A DNA stretch of 34,360 nt, taken from the NCBI GenBank assembly GCA_016207115.1, contig JACQQI010000024.1:1-34360 (forward strand), in the 5' to 3' direction. A model generated the notes under the pieces. It was given only the letters and a program-made list of their open reading frames with translations. It did no database searches and had not been told where the DNA came from. Every line of letters starts with the position of its first letter. Positions within the stretch are counted from its first letter, which is position 1. The stretch comes from Candidatus Nealsoniibacteriota bacterium (lineage in GTDB: Bacteria; Patescibacteriota; Minisyncoccia; Minisyncoccales; GWA2-46-15). The position numbers were made by a program, and so were the translations under genes. Shown here in pieces: positions 9,221-17,781 of the stretch.

Positions 9221-10690
9221 CTACGTGACCCAGTATTTTTCTTTGGTCATCTCGTCTCTCTTCTGCTCGATTTGTTCTTTGCCCTTCTCGGCTTCCCGGG
9301 CCAGAGCGTCCAACTCTTTATCGGAAAGGCGGCCGAGCCGGACGACTTCTTTCCGCAAGGCCTCTTTTTTGTTCTTCTTTGGATCCTCCAGAATCTGTCC
9401 TAAAAGAATGTCGAGGATCTGTCCCACCTTCGGGCTCGGTGAGATTTTCAGGATTTCCATAACGTCGTGGCCGTTGACTTTGAGCATTTTGGCAGAAATG
9501 GGATCGGTTGAAACTCTCGCCATCAGATAGCGCAGATGGCGCAACTTATAGGGCTCGGCTTTGGGCACGCCCGATCCGATCCGGTCGGCATAACGCACCT
9601 GCAAAAGTTCCTCGATGTTTTCCGGACCGGCGTTGCGCAAAAGCCTTCGGACCGAACTCTCGCCAACTTCGCCGACATTATAATAGAAAAGGTGGTAGCG
9701 GACAAGCCGGACGACTTTGACGCTCAGGTCGCGCGGCAGCCGCAAACGTTCCAAAATCTTGGCCGTCAGGCGGGCGCCGACGATTTCGTGCCCGTAGAAA
9801 GTCGCTTCGGGTCCCTCGCCCTTTTTGACTCGGGGCTTGGCGATGTCGTGAAAAAGCGCGGCCAGCCTCACGGCTAAGTTAAAATTCTTGGTGGCGGCGT
9901 ATTTTAGAGAGAAAAGATTGTGTTCGTAACAGTCATAGATGTGGTGTTTGTTTTGGCCGCAACCAACGCCCTCTTCGAGTTCGGGCACCACATATTTCAA
10001 AAGTCCCAGGCGGCGCAAAAGTTCGACGCCGTCGGCCGCTTTTTCTGATTCGATGATTTTGACAAACTCGTCGCGGATTCGCTCGATAGAGATCAACTTG
10101 AGAAGGGGGGCGTTTCGGACGATCGCCGCGCGGGTTTTTTCTTCCAGGCTGAATTTCAGAACCGTGGCCAATCTCACTGCCCGCATCAATCGCAAGGCGT
10201 CTTCAGAAAATCGGTCGTTCGGATTGCCCGCCGCCCGAACGATCTTCTTCTTCAAGTCCGCCTGACCAGAGAAAGGATCAATGATTTCCGGGCTCTTGGC
10301 GCCCACCCCTTTTCTCAGTTTTAGGGCGATGGCATTAATGGTAAAGTCTCTCCGGGCCAGATCCTCCTCCAGCGTTTGGGCAAAGTTGATTTCGTCGGGA
10401 TGTCTTTTGTCGCTGTACTTGGCCTCCGAGCGAAAAGTGGTGATTTCAATCTCTTTGAGCTTGGGGTCTTTGCTCTGGGTTTGAACCGTCACCGTCAAAA
10501 ACCGATTTTCGTAAAAGTTGTCGGGAAAAATCTTTTGGATCTGCTCTGGGACCGCCGAGGTGGTCACGTCCCAGTCATTGGGTTCCCGGTCCTGCAGAAA
10601 ATCACGGGCGCAACCACCGACGACATAGGCCTCAAAACCCGCTTTCTCCAGCTTATTGATGATTGATTTGACCTCTTTGGGGATTAACAT
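9221..10690 (-). CDS. cca: CCA tRNA nucleotidyltransferase / poly(A) polymerase family with HD domain
   Basis: YVVGGCARDFLQDREPNDWDVTTSAVPEQI, RRDFTINAIAL, and HD segment ALFHDIAKP. Confidence 0.93.
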   Translation of the reverse strand: MLIPKEVKSIINKLEKAGFEAYVVGGCARDFLQDREPNDWDVTTSAVPEQIQKIFPDNFYENRFLTVTVQTQSKDPKLKEIEITTFRSEAKYSDKRHPDEINFAQTLEEDLARRDFTINAIALKLRKGVGAKSPEIIDPFSGQADLKKKIVRAAGNPNDRFSEDALRLMRAVRLATVLKFSLEEKTRAAIVRNAPLLKLISIERIRDEFVKIIESEKAADGVELLRRLGLLKYVVPELEEGVGCGQNKHHIYDCYEHNLFSLKYAATKNFNLAVRLAALFHDIAKPRVKKGEGPEATFYGHEIVGARLTAKILERLRLPRDLSVKVVRLVRYHLFYYNVGEVGESSVRRLLRNAGPENIEELLQVRYADRIGSGVPKAEPYKLRHLRYLMARVSTDPISAKMLKVNGHDVMEILKISPSPKVGQILDILLGQILEDPKKNKKEALRKEVVRLGRLSDKELDALAREAEKGKEQIEQKRDEMTKEKYWVT

Positions 10691-10750
10691 CGGTTTAATC
10701 TTAGCTTAAAACCCGGTTAACTTCAATTGATAAAATGACCGATTTGTTTT

Positions 10751-10786
10751 ATAACGAATACGATATATCGAGCTATCGCCCGCTAT
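10751..10786 (-). repeat. GATATATCG palindromic repeat, copy A
   Basis: Minus strand ATAGCGGGCGATAGCTCGATATATCGTATTCGTTAT; 14 bp upstream of tRNA-Arg. Confidence 0.85.
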
Positions 10787-10800
10787 GGTTAAGGCAGTTC

Positions 10801-10872
10801 GCCCCCGTGGTGAAATGGATATCACGCGACGCTTCGGACGTCGAAGTCCGGGTTCGAGTCCTGGCGGGGGCA
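10801..10872 (+). tRNA. tRNA-Arg (anticodon TCG)
   Basis: GCCCCCG/CGGGGGC acceptor; anticodon stem CGACG-CTTCGGA-CGTCG; CCA not encoded. Confidence 0.94.
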
Positions 10873-10938
10873 CAATTAAGTTTCAGATAAAAACTGCTAT
10901 ACTTAAGATAGGGTGATAAAATTTTAACGTCTTAGCCC

Positions 10939-11364
10939 ATGAAGAAAATATTAATCCTCGCTTCCCTGGCCCTCGTCATCGCCCCGCCGGTGCTGGCGGC
11001 TGGCCTAGTACCTTGCGGCTACGATATAGACGGCAATGGTATCTATGACCCAATTAATGAAAGTTGCAAGCTCTGTCATTTCTTCGTCATGGTCGACGGA
11101 ATCATTGATTTCGTTCTCTTTACCCTCGTGCCGCCCTTGGCGGTCTTGATGTTCGTCGTTGGCGGCGGCATGTTCATTCTAGGATCTGGCTATGACCCCA
11201 GTTTGATCACTAAGGGTAAATCGGTCATGGTTTCAACCGCCATTGGTCTCCTGATCACTTACGGTTCCTGGGTTTTCGTCAACACTTTTTTTGTCTTGAT
11301 CGGTTTAGCCAACACCAACCTCGGCGCCAGAATCAGTCAATGGTTTGTCTTTCCTTGTCCCTAA
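10939..11364 (+). CDS. VirB2/TrbC-like small membrane (pilin-like) protein with signal peptide
   Basis: MKKILILASLALVIAPPVLAA signal, then two TM helices with VVGGGMFILGSGYDPSLITKGKSVMVSTAIGLLITYGSW. Confidence 0.6.
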   Translation: MKKILILASLALVIAPPVLAAGLVPCGYDIDGNGIYDPINESCKLCHFFVMVDGIIDFVLFTLVPPLAVLMFVVGGGMFILGSGYDPSLITKGKSVMVSTAIGLLITYGSWVFVNTFFVLIGLANTNLGARISQWFVFPCP

Positions 11365-11369
11365 ACGGA

Positions 11370-11876
11370 ATGAAAATAGCGATTGTTTCTGATAGTCACG
11401 ACAACTGGACCACAACAGAAAAGGCTTTGCGATGGCTCAAGAAAAAAAGGGTCGGCTCCCTGATCCATTGCGGCGACGTCTGTTCTCCCTCGATGCTCAA
11501 AGAGATGAGCCGCCTTTTCCGAGGCGAAATTCATTTGGTTTTCGGCAATGTTGACGGCGACCCGTATTCAATGCTTAAAGCTAAGGAGAAGGGAGAGCTG
11601 CCGAATGTTGTTTTTCACGGCGATGCCGGAGAACTGAACGCCGGAGGTAAAAAAATGGCCTTCTGTCACAAGCCCCTGCCGGCTCAAGGGCTTTCGCTTT
11701 CGGGAAAGTATGACTTGGTTTTTTACGGCCATACCCACCAACCCTGGGAAGAAAAAGTGGGGAACTGCCGGGTGGTGAACCCGGGGACTCTCGCCGGCCT
11801 GTTTAGTAAAGCCACTTTTGCCGTCTACGACACCAAAACTGATAAGTTAGAGTTGAAGCTCGTCGAAAAACTGTAA
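11370..11876 (+). CDS. YfcE/MJ0936-type metallophosphoesterase
   Basis: MKIAIVSDSHDNW...HCGDVCSP...VFGNVDGD...YGHTHQPW...VVNPGTL; start placed at MKIAIVSDSHD. Confidence 0.9.
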   Translation: MKIAIVSDSHDNWTTTEKALRWLKKKRVGSLIHCGDVCSPSMLKEMSRLFRGEIHLVFGNVDGDPYSMLKAKEKGELPNVVFHGDAGELNAGGKKMAFCHKPLPAQGLSLSGKYDLVFYGHTHQPWEEKVGNCRVVNPGTLAGLFSKATFAVYDTKTDKLELKLVEKL

Positions 11877-11877
11877 C

Positions 11878-11950
11878 GCCCCCATAGCTTAATTGGCAAA
11901 GCAACTTCCTCTTAAGAAGATGAGTCCTGGTTCGAGTCCAGGTGGGGGCA
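11878..11950 (+). tRNA. tRNA-Lys (anticodon CTT)
   Basis: GCCCCCA/TGGGGGC acceptor; loop CTCTTAA; T-arm CCTGGTTCGAGTCCAGG; CCA encoded at 11951-11953. Confidence 0.9.
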
Positions 11951-11956
11951 CCAAAA

Positions 11957-13252
11957 CTAAACTAATTTCCCCTCGAGTTCGAATTCTCGGGCTTTGAGGA
12001 TTTTTACGTTGACGAACCCACCGACAAGGCTTTTTTGAGATCTGAACCGGACGGTCTTATAGTTTCGGGTTTTGCCCAAACACTCTTTCTTTCTCGCTGA
12101 CCAGGCATCGACCAAAACTTCCAGGGTCCGGCCAACTTCTTTGAGTAAATTCTCTCTGGCTGTTTTTCTTAGAAGTCGAGTGAGTTTTTCGAATCGGGCT
12201 TTTTTGACTTTGGCCGGCACGTCATCCTTCATCAGTTTTTGGGCCAGCGTCCCGGGCCGGGGCGAATACTGAGCGATAAAAGCCATGGTGGGTCTTATCC
12301 GGGCAAAAATCCGATAAGTGTTCTGGAATTGTTTTTCCGTTTCACCGCAGAAGCCGATGATAATGTCGGTGGAAAAGCTGAAGTCGGGGATCTCTTTTTC
12401 GGCTCGATTCAGGACCGCGAGGTATTCGGTTACCGAATAGCGACGGTTCATCCGTTTCAAAATGGCGTCGTCGCCGGACTGCAGCGGTAAGTTGAGGTAG
12501 CGACTGACTTTTCGGGCGCGGGCCAAAAAAATGATTAGCTTTTCGTCGAAGTCTAAAACGTAAGGCGAGGCAAACCTCAGCCAGAATTGGCCGGGCATCT
12601 TTTCTATCTCTCGCAAGAGATTCAAGAATCGATAGCTTGGTTTTTGGGGATCTCGCCAGCTGGAAACGGTCTGGCCCAAAAGGGTGATCTCTCGATAGCC
12701 TCGCTCGACCAGTTTTTTGACCTCTTTTAAGATGTCTTTGGCTGCCCGATCGATTTCCAGGCCGCGAGTATAAGGAACGGCGCAGTAGGTGCAAAAGCGA
12801 TCGCAGCCGAAAGAAATCGGCACCAGGGCAGAAAATTTACTTTGCGGCCGAGGTTCGATTTTAAAATAATCGATGCCTTCCTGACGCGGAACGGAAACCT
12901 TACTCCTCTCTAAGTTCTGTAAGCGCCGGGGCAAACCACGCAAGTCGCGGATATCCAAAAGTAAATCAAAAATGGCGGCAAATCCCCGGCGATCTTTCGG
13001 CAAAACGCAGCCGGTGACGACAACTTTTAGTTTAGGGTTTTTATTTTTTAGTTCTCTGATATTTCCCGCCTGGCCATAGATTCGATCGATGGCTGACTGC
13101 CGAACCGAACAGGCGTTGAAAACCAAGAGGTCGGGGACTTGGTTTTTTACCGCCGGTCGAAAATTCAGATTTTCCAAGGTCGCCGCCAGCCTTTCCGAAT
13201 CGGAACGGTTCATGGCGCAGCCATAAGTGACGATCTTGTAGTATTTTTTCAC
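11957..13252 (-). CDS. miaB: MiaB-family radical SAM tRNA methylthiotransferase
   Basis: YGCAMNRSDSERLAATLENLNF (UPF0004), SFGCDRFCTYCAVPYTRGLE (CxxxCxxC radical SAM), STDIIIGFCGETEKQF. MiaB versus MtaB/RimO not proven. Confidence 0.85.
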   Translation of the reverse strand: MKKYYKIVTYGCAMNRSDSERLAATLENLNFRPAVKNQVPDLLVFNACSVRQSAIDRIYGQAGNIRELKNKNPKLKVVVTGCVLPKDRRGFAAIFDLLLDIRDLRGLPRRLQNLERSKVSVPRQEGIDYFKIEPRPQSKFSALVPISFGCDRFCTYCAVPYTRGLEIDRAAKDILKEVKKLVERGYREITLLGQTVSSWRDPQKPSYRFLNLLREIEKMPGQFWLRFASPYVLDFDEKLIIFLARARKVSRYLNLPLQSGDDAILKRMNRRYSVTEYLAVLNRAEKEIPDFSFSTDIIIGFCGETEKQFQNTYRIFARIRPTMAFIAQYSPRPGTLAQKLMKDDVPAKVKKARFEKLTRLLRKTARENLLKEVGRTLEVLVDAWSARKKECLGKTRNYKTVRFRSQKSLVGGFVNVKILKAREFELEGKLV

Positions 13253-13331
13253 GCTCTTTCAAAAAAAGTCTATTAATGCTAAGATAAATGATACCCGAAT
13301 TTAGATAAAATGTAACGTCGCCATTTAACCC

Positions 13332-13598
13332 ATGTTAACCCCCGAAGAAAAACAGAAGGTTATCGCCAAAGCCAAGCTTCACGACAAAGACACGGGCTCG
13401 CCCGAGGCTCAGATTGCCCTTTTATCGGAAGAAATCGACCGGCTGACTCTTCATCTCAAAAAACACCCGAAAGATTTTGCCTCGAAAAGAGGGCTTTTGA
13501 AAATGGTCTCGAAAAGAAAAAGCCTCCTGGCTTATCTCAAAAACGAAGATGAAAAAAGATATAATGAAACCGTCAAGAGAATCGGGCTGGGAGACTAA
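13332..13598 (+). CDS. rpsO: 30S ribosomal protein S15
   Basis: HDKDTGSPEAQIALLSEEIDRLTLHLKKHPKDFASKRGLLKMVSKRKSLLAYLKNEDEKRY. Confidence 0.97.
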   Translation: MLTPEEKQKVIAKAKLHDKDTGSPEAQIALLSEEIDRLTLHLKKHPKDFASKRGLLKMVSKRKSLLAYLKNEDEKRYNETVKRIGLGD

Positions 13599-14109
13599 AA
13601 CCCCCAGCGCGATTAAACATGCCGAACAACGGATTTTGGTTTTATTTGACGTCCAAAATCTCTACCATTCGGCCAAAAATCTCTACGGCGCCCGCGTCAA
13701 TTTCGCCAGCATCTTAAAAACGGCGGTGGCCCAAAGGAGATTGATTCGTGCCTTCGGCTATGTGGTTCGGACAAAAACGGGCGAAGAAAAGCCCTTTTTC
13801 GAAGCTCTGACCAAGCTGGGCATTGAGACCCGGGTCCGGGATTTACAAGAATTCTACGGCGGACTCAAAAAAGCGGATTGGGACGTGGGCATCGTCATTG
13901 ATGCCATCCGCAGCGTTCATAACTACGACGTCATTTGTCTTTGCTCCGGCGACGGCGACTTCATCCCTTTGCTCGAATATCTGGAGAACCAGGGTAAAAG
14001 GACTGAAGTCATTGCCTTCGGCCGCTCGGCTTCGGCCAAATTGAAAGAAATTGCCGATGAGTTTATCGACCTGGGCACTTCTCCAGAAACCTACTTGTTA
14101 AGAAAATAA
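13549..14109 (+). CDS. NYN domain (LabA/DUF88-like, PIN-like fold) putative ribonuclease
   Basis: RILVLFDVQNLYHSAKNLYG...ADWDVGIVIDAIRS...DVICLCSGDGDFIPLLEYLENQGKRTEVIAF. Start overlaps rpsO; could be 13564. Confidence 0.85.
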   Translation: MKKDIMKPSRESGWETKTPSAIKHAEQRILVLFDVQNLYHSAKNLYGARVNFASILKTAVAQRRLIRAFGYVVRTKTGEEKPFFEALTKLGIETRVRDLQEFYGGLKKADWDVGIVIDAIRSVHNYDVICLCSGDGDFIPLLEYLENQGKRTEVIAFGRSASAKLKEIADEFIDLGTSPETYLLRK

Positions 14110-14152
14110 GCAGGGCTTAGCTTTCTCGCTTCGCTCGAAAGTAAATTTAACA
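14110..14152 (+). repeat. Degenerate copy of the CTTAGC-hairpin repeat
   Basis: AAGCAGGGCTTAGCTTTCTCGCTTCGCTCGAAAGTAAATTTA upstream of pnp; resembles the 1478-1550 copies but diverged. Confidence 0.5.
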
Positions 14153-14173
14153 ATTAAGTTGATTAATTAGGCT

Positions 14174-16330
14174 ATGAATTCAGAGAAATTCACATTAGAA
14201 CTGGGGGGTCGAGAGCTGAGTCTGGAAATTAAGGATCTCGCCGAGCAGGCTTCGGGCAGCATTTTTGTCCGCTACGGCGATACGGTGGTTCTGGCCACGG
14301 CCTGCCTGTCGCCTAATTCGTCCTCGTCTCAGGGGTTTTTCCCTTTAACCGTCGATTACGAAGAGAGGTATTATGCGGCGGGCAAAATCAAAGGACCCCG
14401 CTATATCAAGAGAGAAGGTCGGCCTTCAGACAAGGCCATTTTAAATGCCAGATTGATCGATCGGACCATTCGGCCGCGCTTTCCGAAAAATCTTTTTCGT
14501 GAAGTCCAGGTCGTGAACACGGTCCTTTCTTGGGACGGACAGAACGACCCCGATACCATCGGCATCATCGCCGCCTCGACGGCTCTTTGTCTTTCCAATA
14601 TCCCCTGGCAAGGACCTCTGGCCGCCGTTAAGGTTGGCCGAACTGGTGGCGAATTCGTTCTCAATCCCACGGCCGAACTGGAAGAGAAAAGCGAATTTCA
14701 GCTGATCATTGCCGGTGACTTTGACGATAACGACCAGTTGATCGTCAACATGTTGGAAGGCGAAGCTTCCGAGGTTAGCGAAGATCATATCGTCGGCGCC
14801 GTCGAATTCGCTCGGCCCTATCTAAAAAAGATTGTGGACTTCCAAAAAGACGTTATCCGAAGCCACGGCCGGCCCAAAACCGAGCTCAAAGAAAGCCAGG
14901 TCGATCTCGAATTGGCCGGGAAAGTCAGAGAGTTTCTCAAGGATAAGATCGAAATCATCCTTTTCCAACCCGACAAAGCTCAGCGCCAGGAACAGGAAGC
15001 GATTCTCAAGCAAGAGTTAAACGAGTTTATCAAAGAAAAGTACCCGGGCCAGGAAAACAGTCGCCATCTTCCTCTTCTCTTTGACGAAGAGGTTGACCGG
15101 GTCATGACGGAAAATATCCTGAAAAACGGGAAAAGGCCGGACGGCCGGAAACCCGATGAGTTGAGGTCGATCTCCGGCGAGGTCGGCGTCTTGCCTCGAA
15201 CGCACGGCACCGGACTCTTTCGCCGCGGCCAAACCAAGGCTCTTTCCATCTTGACTCTGGGCGCTCCCGGGGACCAGCAAATCCTGGAGGGCATGGAGAT
15301 CACCGGCAAAAAACATTTCATGCTCCACTACAATTTTCCGCCCTATTCGGTGGGAGAGATAAAACCCATGAGGGGACCGGGCCGCCGGGAAATCGGTCAC
15401 GGCATGCTGGGCGAAAGAGCTCTTTTGCCCGTGGTGCCGACGACGGACAAATTTCCCTACACGATCCGAGTGGTTTCGGAGATTCTTTCTTCCAACGGCT
15501 CGACTTCGATGGCCTCAATTTCCGGCGCCTCCCTGGCTCTGATGGACGCGGGAGTGCCCATCAAGGCTCAGGTGGCTGGCATCTCTGTCGGCCTCGCCCT
15601 GGACGAAAAAACCGGGGAGTATGTTCTCCTGACCGACATCCAGGGGCCCGAGGATCATCACGGCGACATGGACTTCAAGGCCGCCGGAACGAGACAGGGC
15701 CTCACCGCCCTGCAAATGGACGTTAAGGTCGGGGGCATCACTCAAGAAATTCTCGCCCGGGCTTTGGTTCAAGCCAAAAAGGCCCGTTTCGAAATCTTGG
15801 ACGTCACCGAGAAAGTCATCTCCGAACCCCGAAAAGAACTTTCTCCCTACGCGCCGCGCATCCTCACTCTGCAAATCAATCCCGAGAAGATTCGGGAAGT
15901 GGTTGGACCGGGCGGCAAGGTCATCAACGAAATCGTCGCCCAGACCGGAGCGGTCATCGACATCGAACAAAGCGGCCTGATTTTCATTACTTCTGAAAAC
16001 GAAGCTTCGGCTCAAAAAGCCCTGGAATGGATTAAAAATATCACCCACGAGGTGAGCGTCGGGGAAACCTTTAAAGGCAAGGTCTCTCGGATCTTTAATT
16101 TTGGCGCCATGGTCGAATTTCTGCCCGGCCAAGAAGGCTTGGTCCACATTTCTGAACTAGCCAATTACCGCGTGAATAAGGTTGAGGACATCGTAAAAAT
16201 CGGCGACGTCATTCCGGTTAAAGTCATCTCGATCGACCAACAGGGGAGAATCAACCTTTCTCTAAAGCAGATGTTAAGTAAAAACGACAATGGAGGAGAA
16301 ACTCGCTTTCCTAAAACGGGCCGAGATTAG
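14174..16330 (+). CDS. pnp: Polyribonucleotide nucleotidyltransferase (PNPase)
   Basis: RNase PH domains (TVDYEERYYAAGKIKG, KRPDGRKPDELRSISGEVGVLPRTHGTGLFRRGQTKAL), KH (EVVGPGGKVINEIVAQTGAVIDIE) and S1 domains. Confidence 0.97.
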   Translation: MNSEKFTLELGGRELSLEIKDLAEQASGSIFVRYGDTVVLATACLSPNSSSSQGFFPLTVDYEERYYAAGKIKGPRYIKREGRPSDKAILNARLIDRTIRPRFPKNLFREVQVVNTVLSWDGQNDPDTIGIIAASTALCLSNIPWQGPLAAVKVGRTGGEFVLNPTAELEEKSEFQLIIAGDFDDNDQLIVNMLEGEASEVSEDHIVGAVEFARPYLKKIVDFQKDVIRSHGRPKTELKESQVDLELAGKVREFLKDKIEIILFQPDKAQRQEQEAILKQELNEFIKEKYPGQENSRHLPLLFDEEVDRVMTENILKNGKRPDGRKPDELRSISGEVGVLPRTHGTGLFRRGQTKALSILTLGAPGDQQILEGMEITGKKHFMLHYNFPPYSVGEIKPMRGPGRREIGHGMLGERALLPVVPTTDKFPYTIRVVSEILSSNGSTSMASISGASLALMDAGVPIKAQVAGISVGLALDEKTGEYVLLTDIQGPEDHHGDMDFKAAGTRQGLTALQMDVKVGGITQEILARALVQAKKARFEILDVTEKVISEPRKELSPYAPRILTLQINPEKIREVVGPGGKVINEIVAQTGAVIDIEQSGLIFITSENEASAQKALEWIKNITHEVSVGETFKGKVSRIFNFGAMVEFLPGQEGLVHISELANYRVNKVEDIVKIGDVIPVKVISIDQQGRINLSLKQMLSKNDNGGETRFPKTGRD

Positions 16331-17327
16331 GACGATGGCCAAAGACCTGGCCCGCCTACAAGAAACGCAGGCTTTGCAAGAGAAAGAAAGGATCAGTCAG
16401 CTGCGAATTGACGAAAGACTCAAAAAAGAAGCGACGGCCAGGGAAAAAATCGCCAGCACCATGATTCCCAAGGCGCCGGCGACCGAGGAGATAATTCCAC
16501 GACCGCCGTCGCCAAAAAGAGAGCCGGGGGAATCGTTGTTGCCGCAGGCCCGGAAACCATCGGCCCTGGAAAAAGTCCTCGTCCGCCTCCTTCTCGTCCT
16601 TCTCTCTCTCGGCTTTTTTCTTGTCGCCACTTTCGGCTATTGGTTTTTCTTTATCAAGAAGAAAGGCGTCCAACCCTCCGTCTCGCCCAGCCCATCTTCT
16701 TCGCCCGTGGCGTCGGTGACGCCTCCTTCGGAACCTCCTCCAATAGAAAATGGCGTTCCGCCCACGCCCATTTTAGAGGTCAAAGAGATAAAAATCCTGC
16801 GGCTGACTCCCGAAAAGAGCCTGAAGCTTCTCCTGTCCGAGTCGTTGATCAATGTTTTGCCTTCGGGCGCTAATCCAGAATTCTTCGAGCTCGCTCCCCT
16901 AAAAGACGGGCATTTTCTTAATTTCTCCGAGACCCTGGCCGAGCTCGACGTCAAGGTGCCGGTTGGTTTTTCGGAGATGGTTTCCGAAAAAGACGCGGAC
17001 TTTGATCTTTTTCTCTACGCCAAAGGAGCCGGCGAGCAGAGACTGGGCTTCGTCGTCAAATCAAAGGACCCGAGCGGAGCGGCCGCAATGCTCCGGGGTT
17101 GGGAAAAAACCATGGAAGGTGACTGGGCCGAACCCCTGAGGATCGTCGGCAAAGAAAAAGAGTCGCTGACCACGGCTTTCAGGCAGTCCAATTATGGCGG
17201 CATCTTCTTCCGTTATCTCTCTTCCCAGGAAAAGAATCTCGGCATCTCCTGGTCGATCCTCGGAGATAATCTCATCATTACCTTCTCAGGAGAAAGCATT
17301 ATGAAAACCATCGATCTTTTACGTTAA
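16290..17327 (+). CDS. Single-TM hypothetical protein, cytoplasmic coiled-coil N-terminus and extracellular C-terminus
   Basis: Charged coiled-coil-like N-terminus, one TM (VLVRLLLVLLSLGFFLVATFGYWFFF), Pro/Ser linker, folded C-terminal part; starts inside the pnp 3' end. Confidence 0.65.
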   Translation: MEEKLAFLKRAEIRTMAKDLARLQETQALQEKERISQLRIDERLKKEATAREKIASTMIPKAPATEEIIPRPPSPKREPGESLLPQARKPSALEKVLVRLLLVLLSLGFFLVATFGYWFFFIKKKGVQPSVSPSPSSSPVASVTPPSEPPPIENGVPPTPILEVKEIKILRLTPEKSLKLLLSESLINVLPSGANPEFFELAPLKDGHFLNFSETLAELDVKVPVGFSEMVSEKDADFDLFLYAKGAGEQRLGFVVKSKDPSGAAAMLRGWEKTMEGDWAEPLRIVGKEKESLTTAFRQSNYGGIFFRYLSSQEKNLGISWSILGDNLIITFSGESIMKTIDLLR

Positions 17328-17344
17328 AAAATAAATCGTATCGT

Positions 17345-17701
17345 ATGGAGAAAAATTTTGTCGAAAAAATGAAGGAGCAGCTGGAAAAAGAAAAGAAGGT
17401 TTTAGAAAAGGAGTTGCAGGGTTTTGCCGAAAAGAACAAACAAGCTAAGAGTGATTGGGATACTCATTTCCCCAACTTTCACGGCAGCAGCCTCGAGGAA
17501 GAAGCCGATGAGGTAGAAGAATACGTCAACCTACTACCGGTGGAAAGGGCGCTGGAAGCCCGATTGAGCGAAATTAATCTGGCTCTCGAAAGAGTCCAAC
17601 AGGGGAAATATGGTCTTTGCGAAAAATGCGGTCAGGCGATTGCCGCGCCCAGACTCGAAACCATACCCGAGGCCCGGACTTGCGACAAGTGTCCGAATTA
17701 A
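17345..17701 (+). CDS. TraR/DksA-family zinc-finger protein
   Basis: LERVQQGKYGLCEKCGQAIAAPRLETIPEARTCDKC; C-terminal CxxC...CxxC finger. Confidence 0.85.
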   Translation: MEKNFVEKMKEQLEKEKKVLEKELQGFAEKNKQAKSDWDTHFPNFHGSSLEEEADEVEEYVNLLPVERALEARLSEINLALERVQQGKYGLCEKCGQAIAAPRLETIPEARTCDKCPN

Positions 17702-17724
17702 AAAACGGCGCTCGGCGGCACCGT

Positions 17725-17761
17725 ATAGCGGGCGGAACGCCCGATATATCGTACTCGCTAT
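17725..17761 (+). repeat. GATATATCG palindromic repeat, copy B
   Basis: ATAGCGGGCGGAACGCCCGATATATCGTACTCGCTAT, between convergent 3' ends of the TraR/DksA-like and M23 genes. Confidence 0.87.
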
Positions 17762-17781
17762 AAATTCTGGATCGGAGTCTT

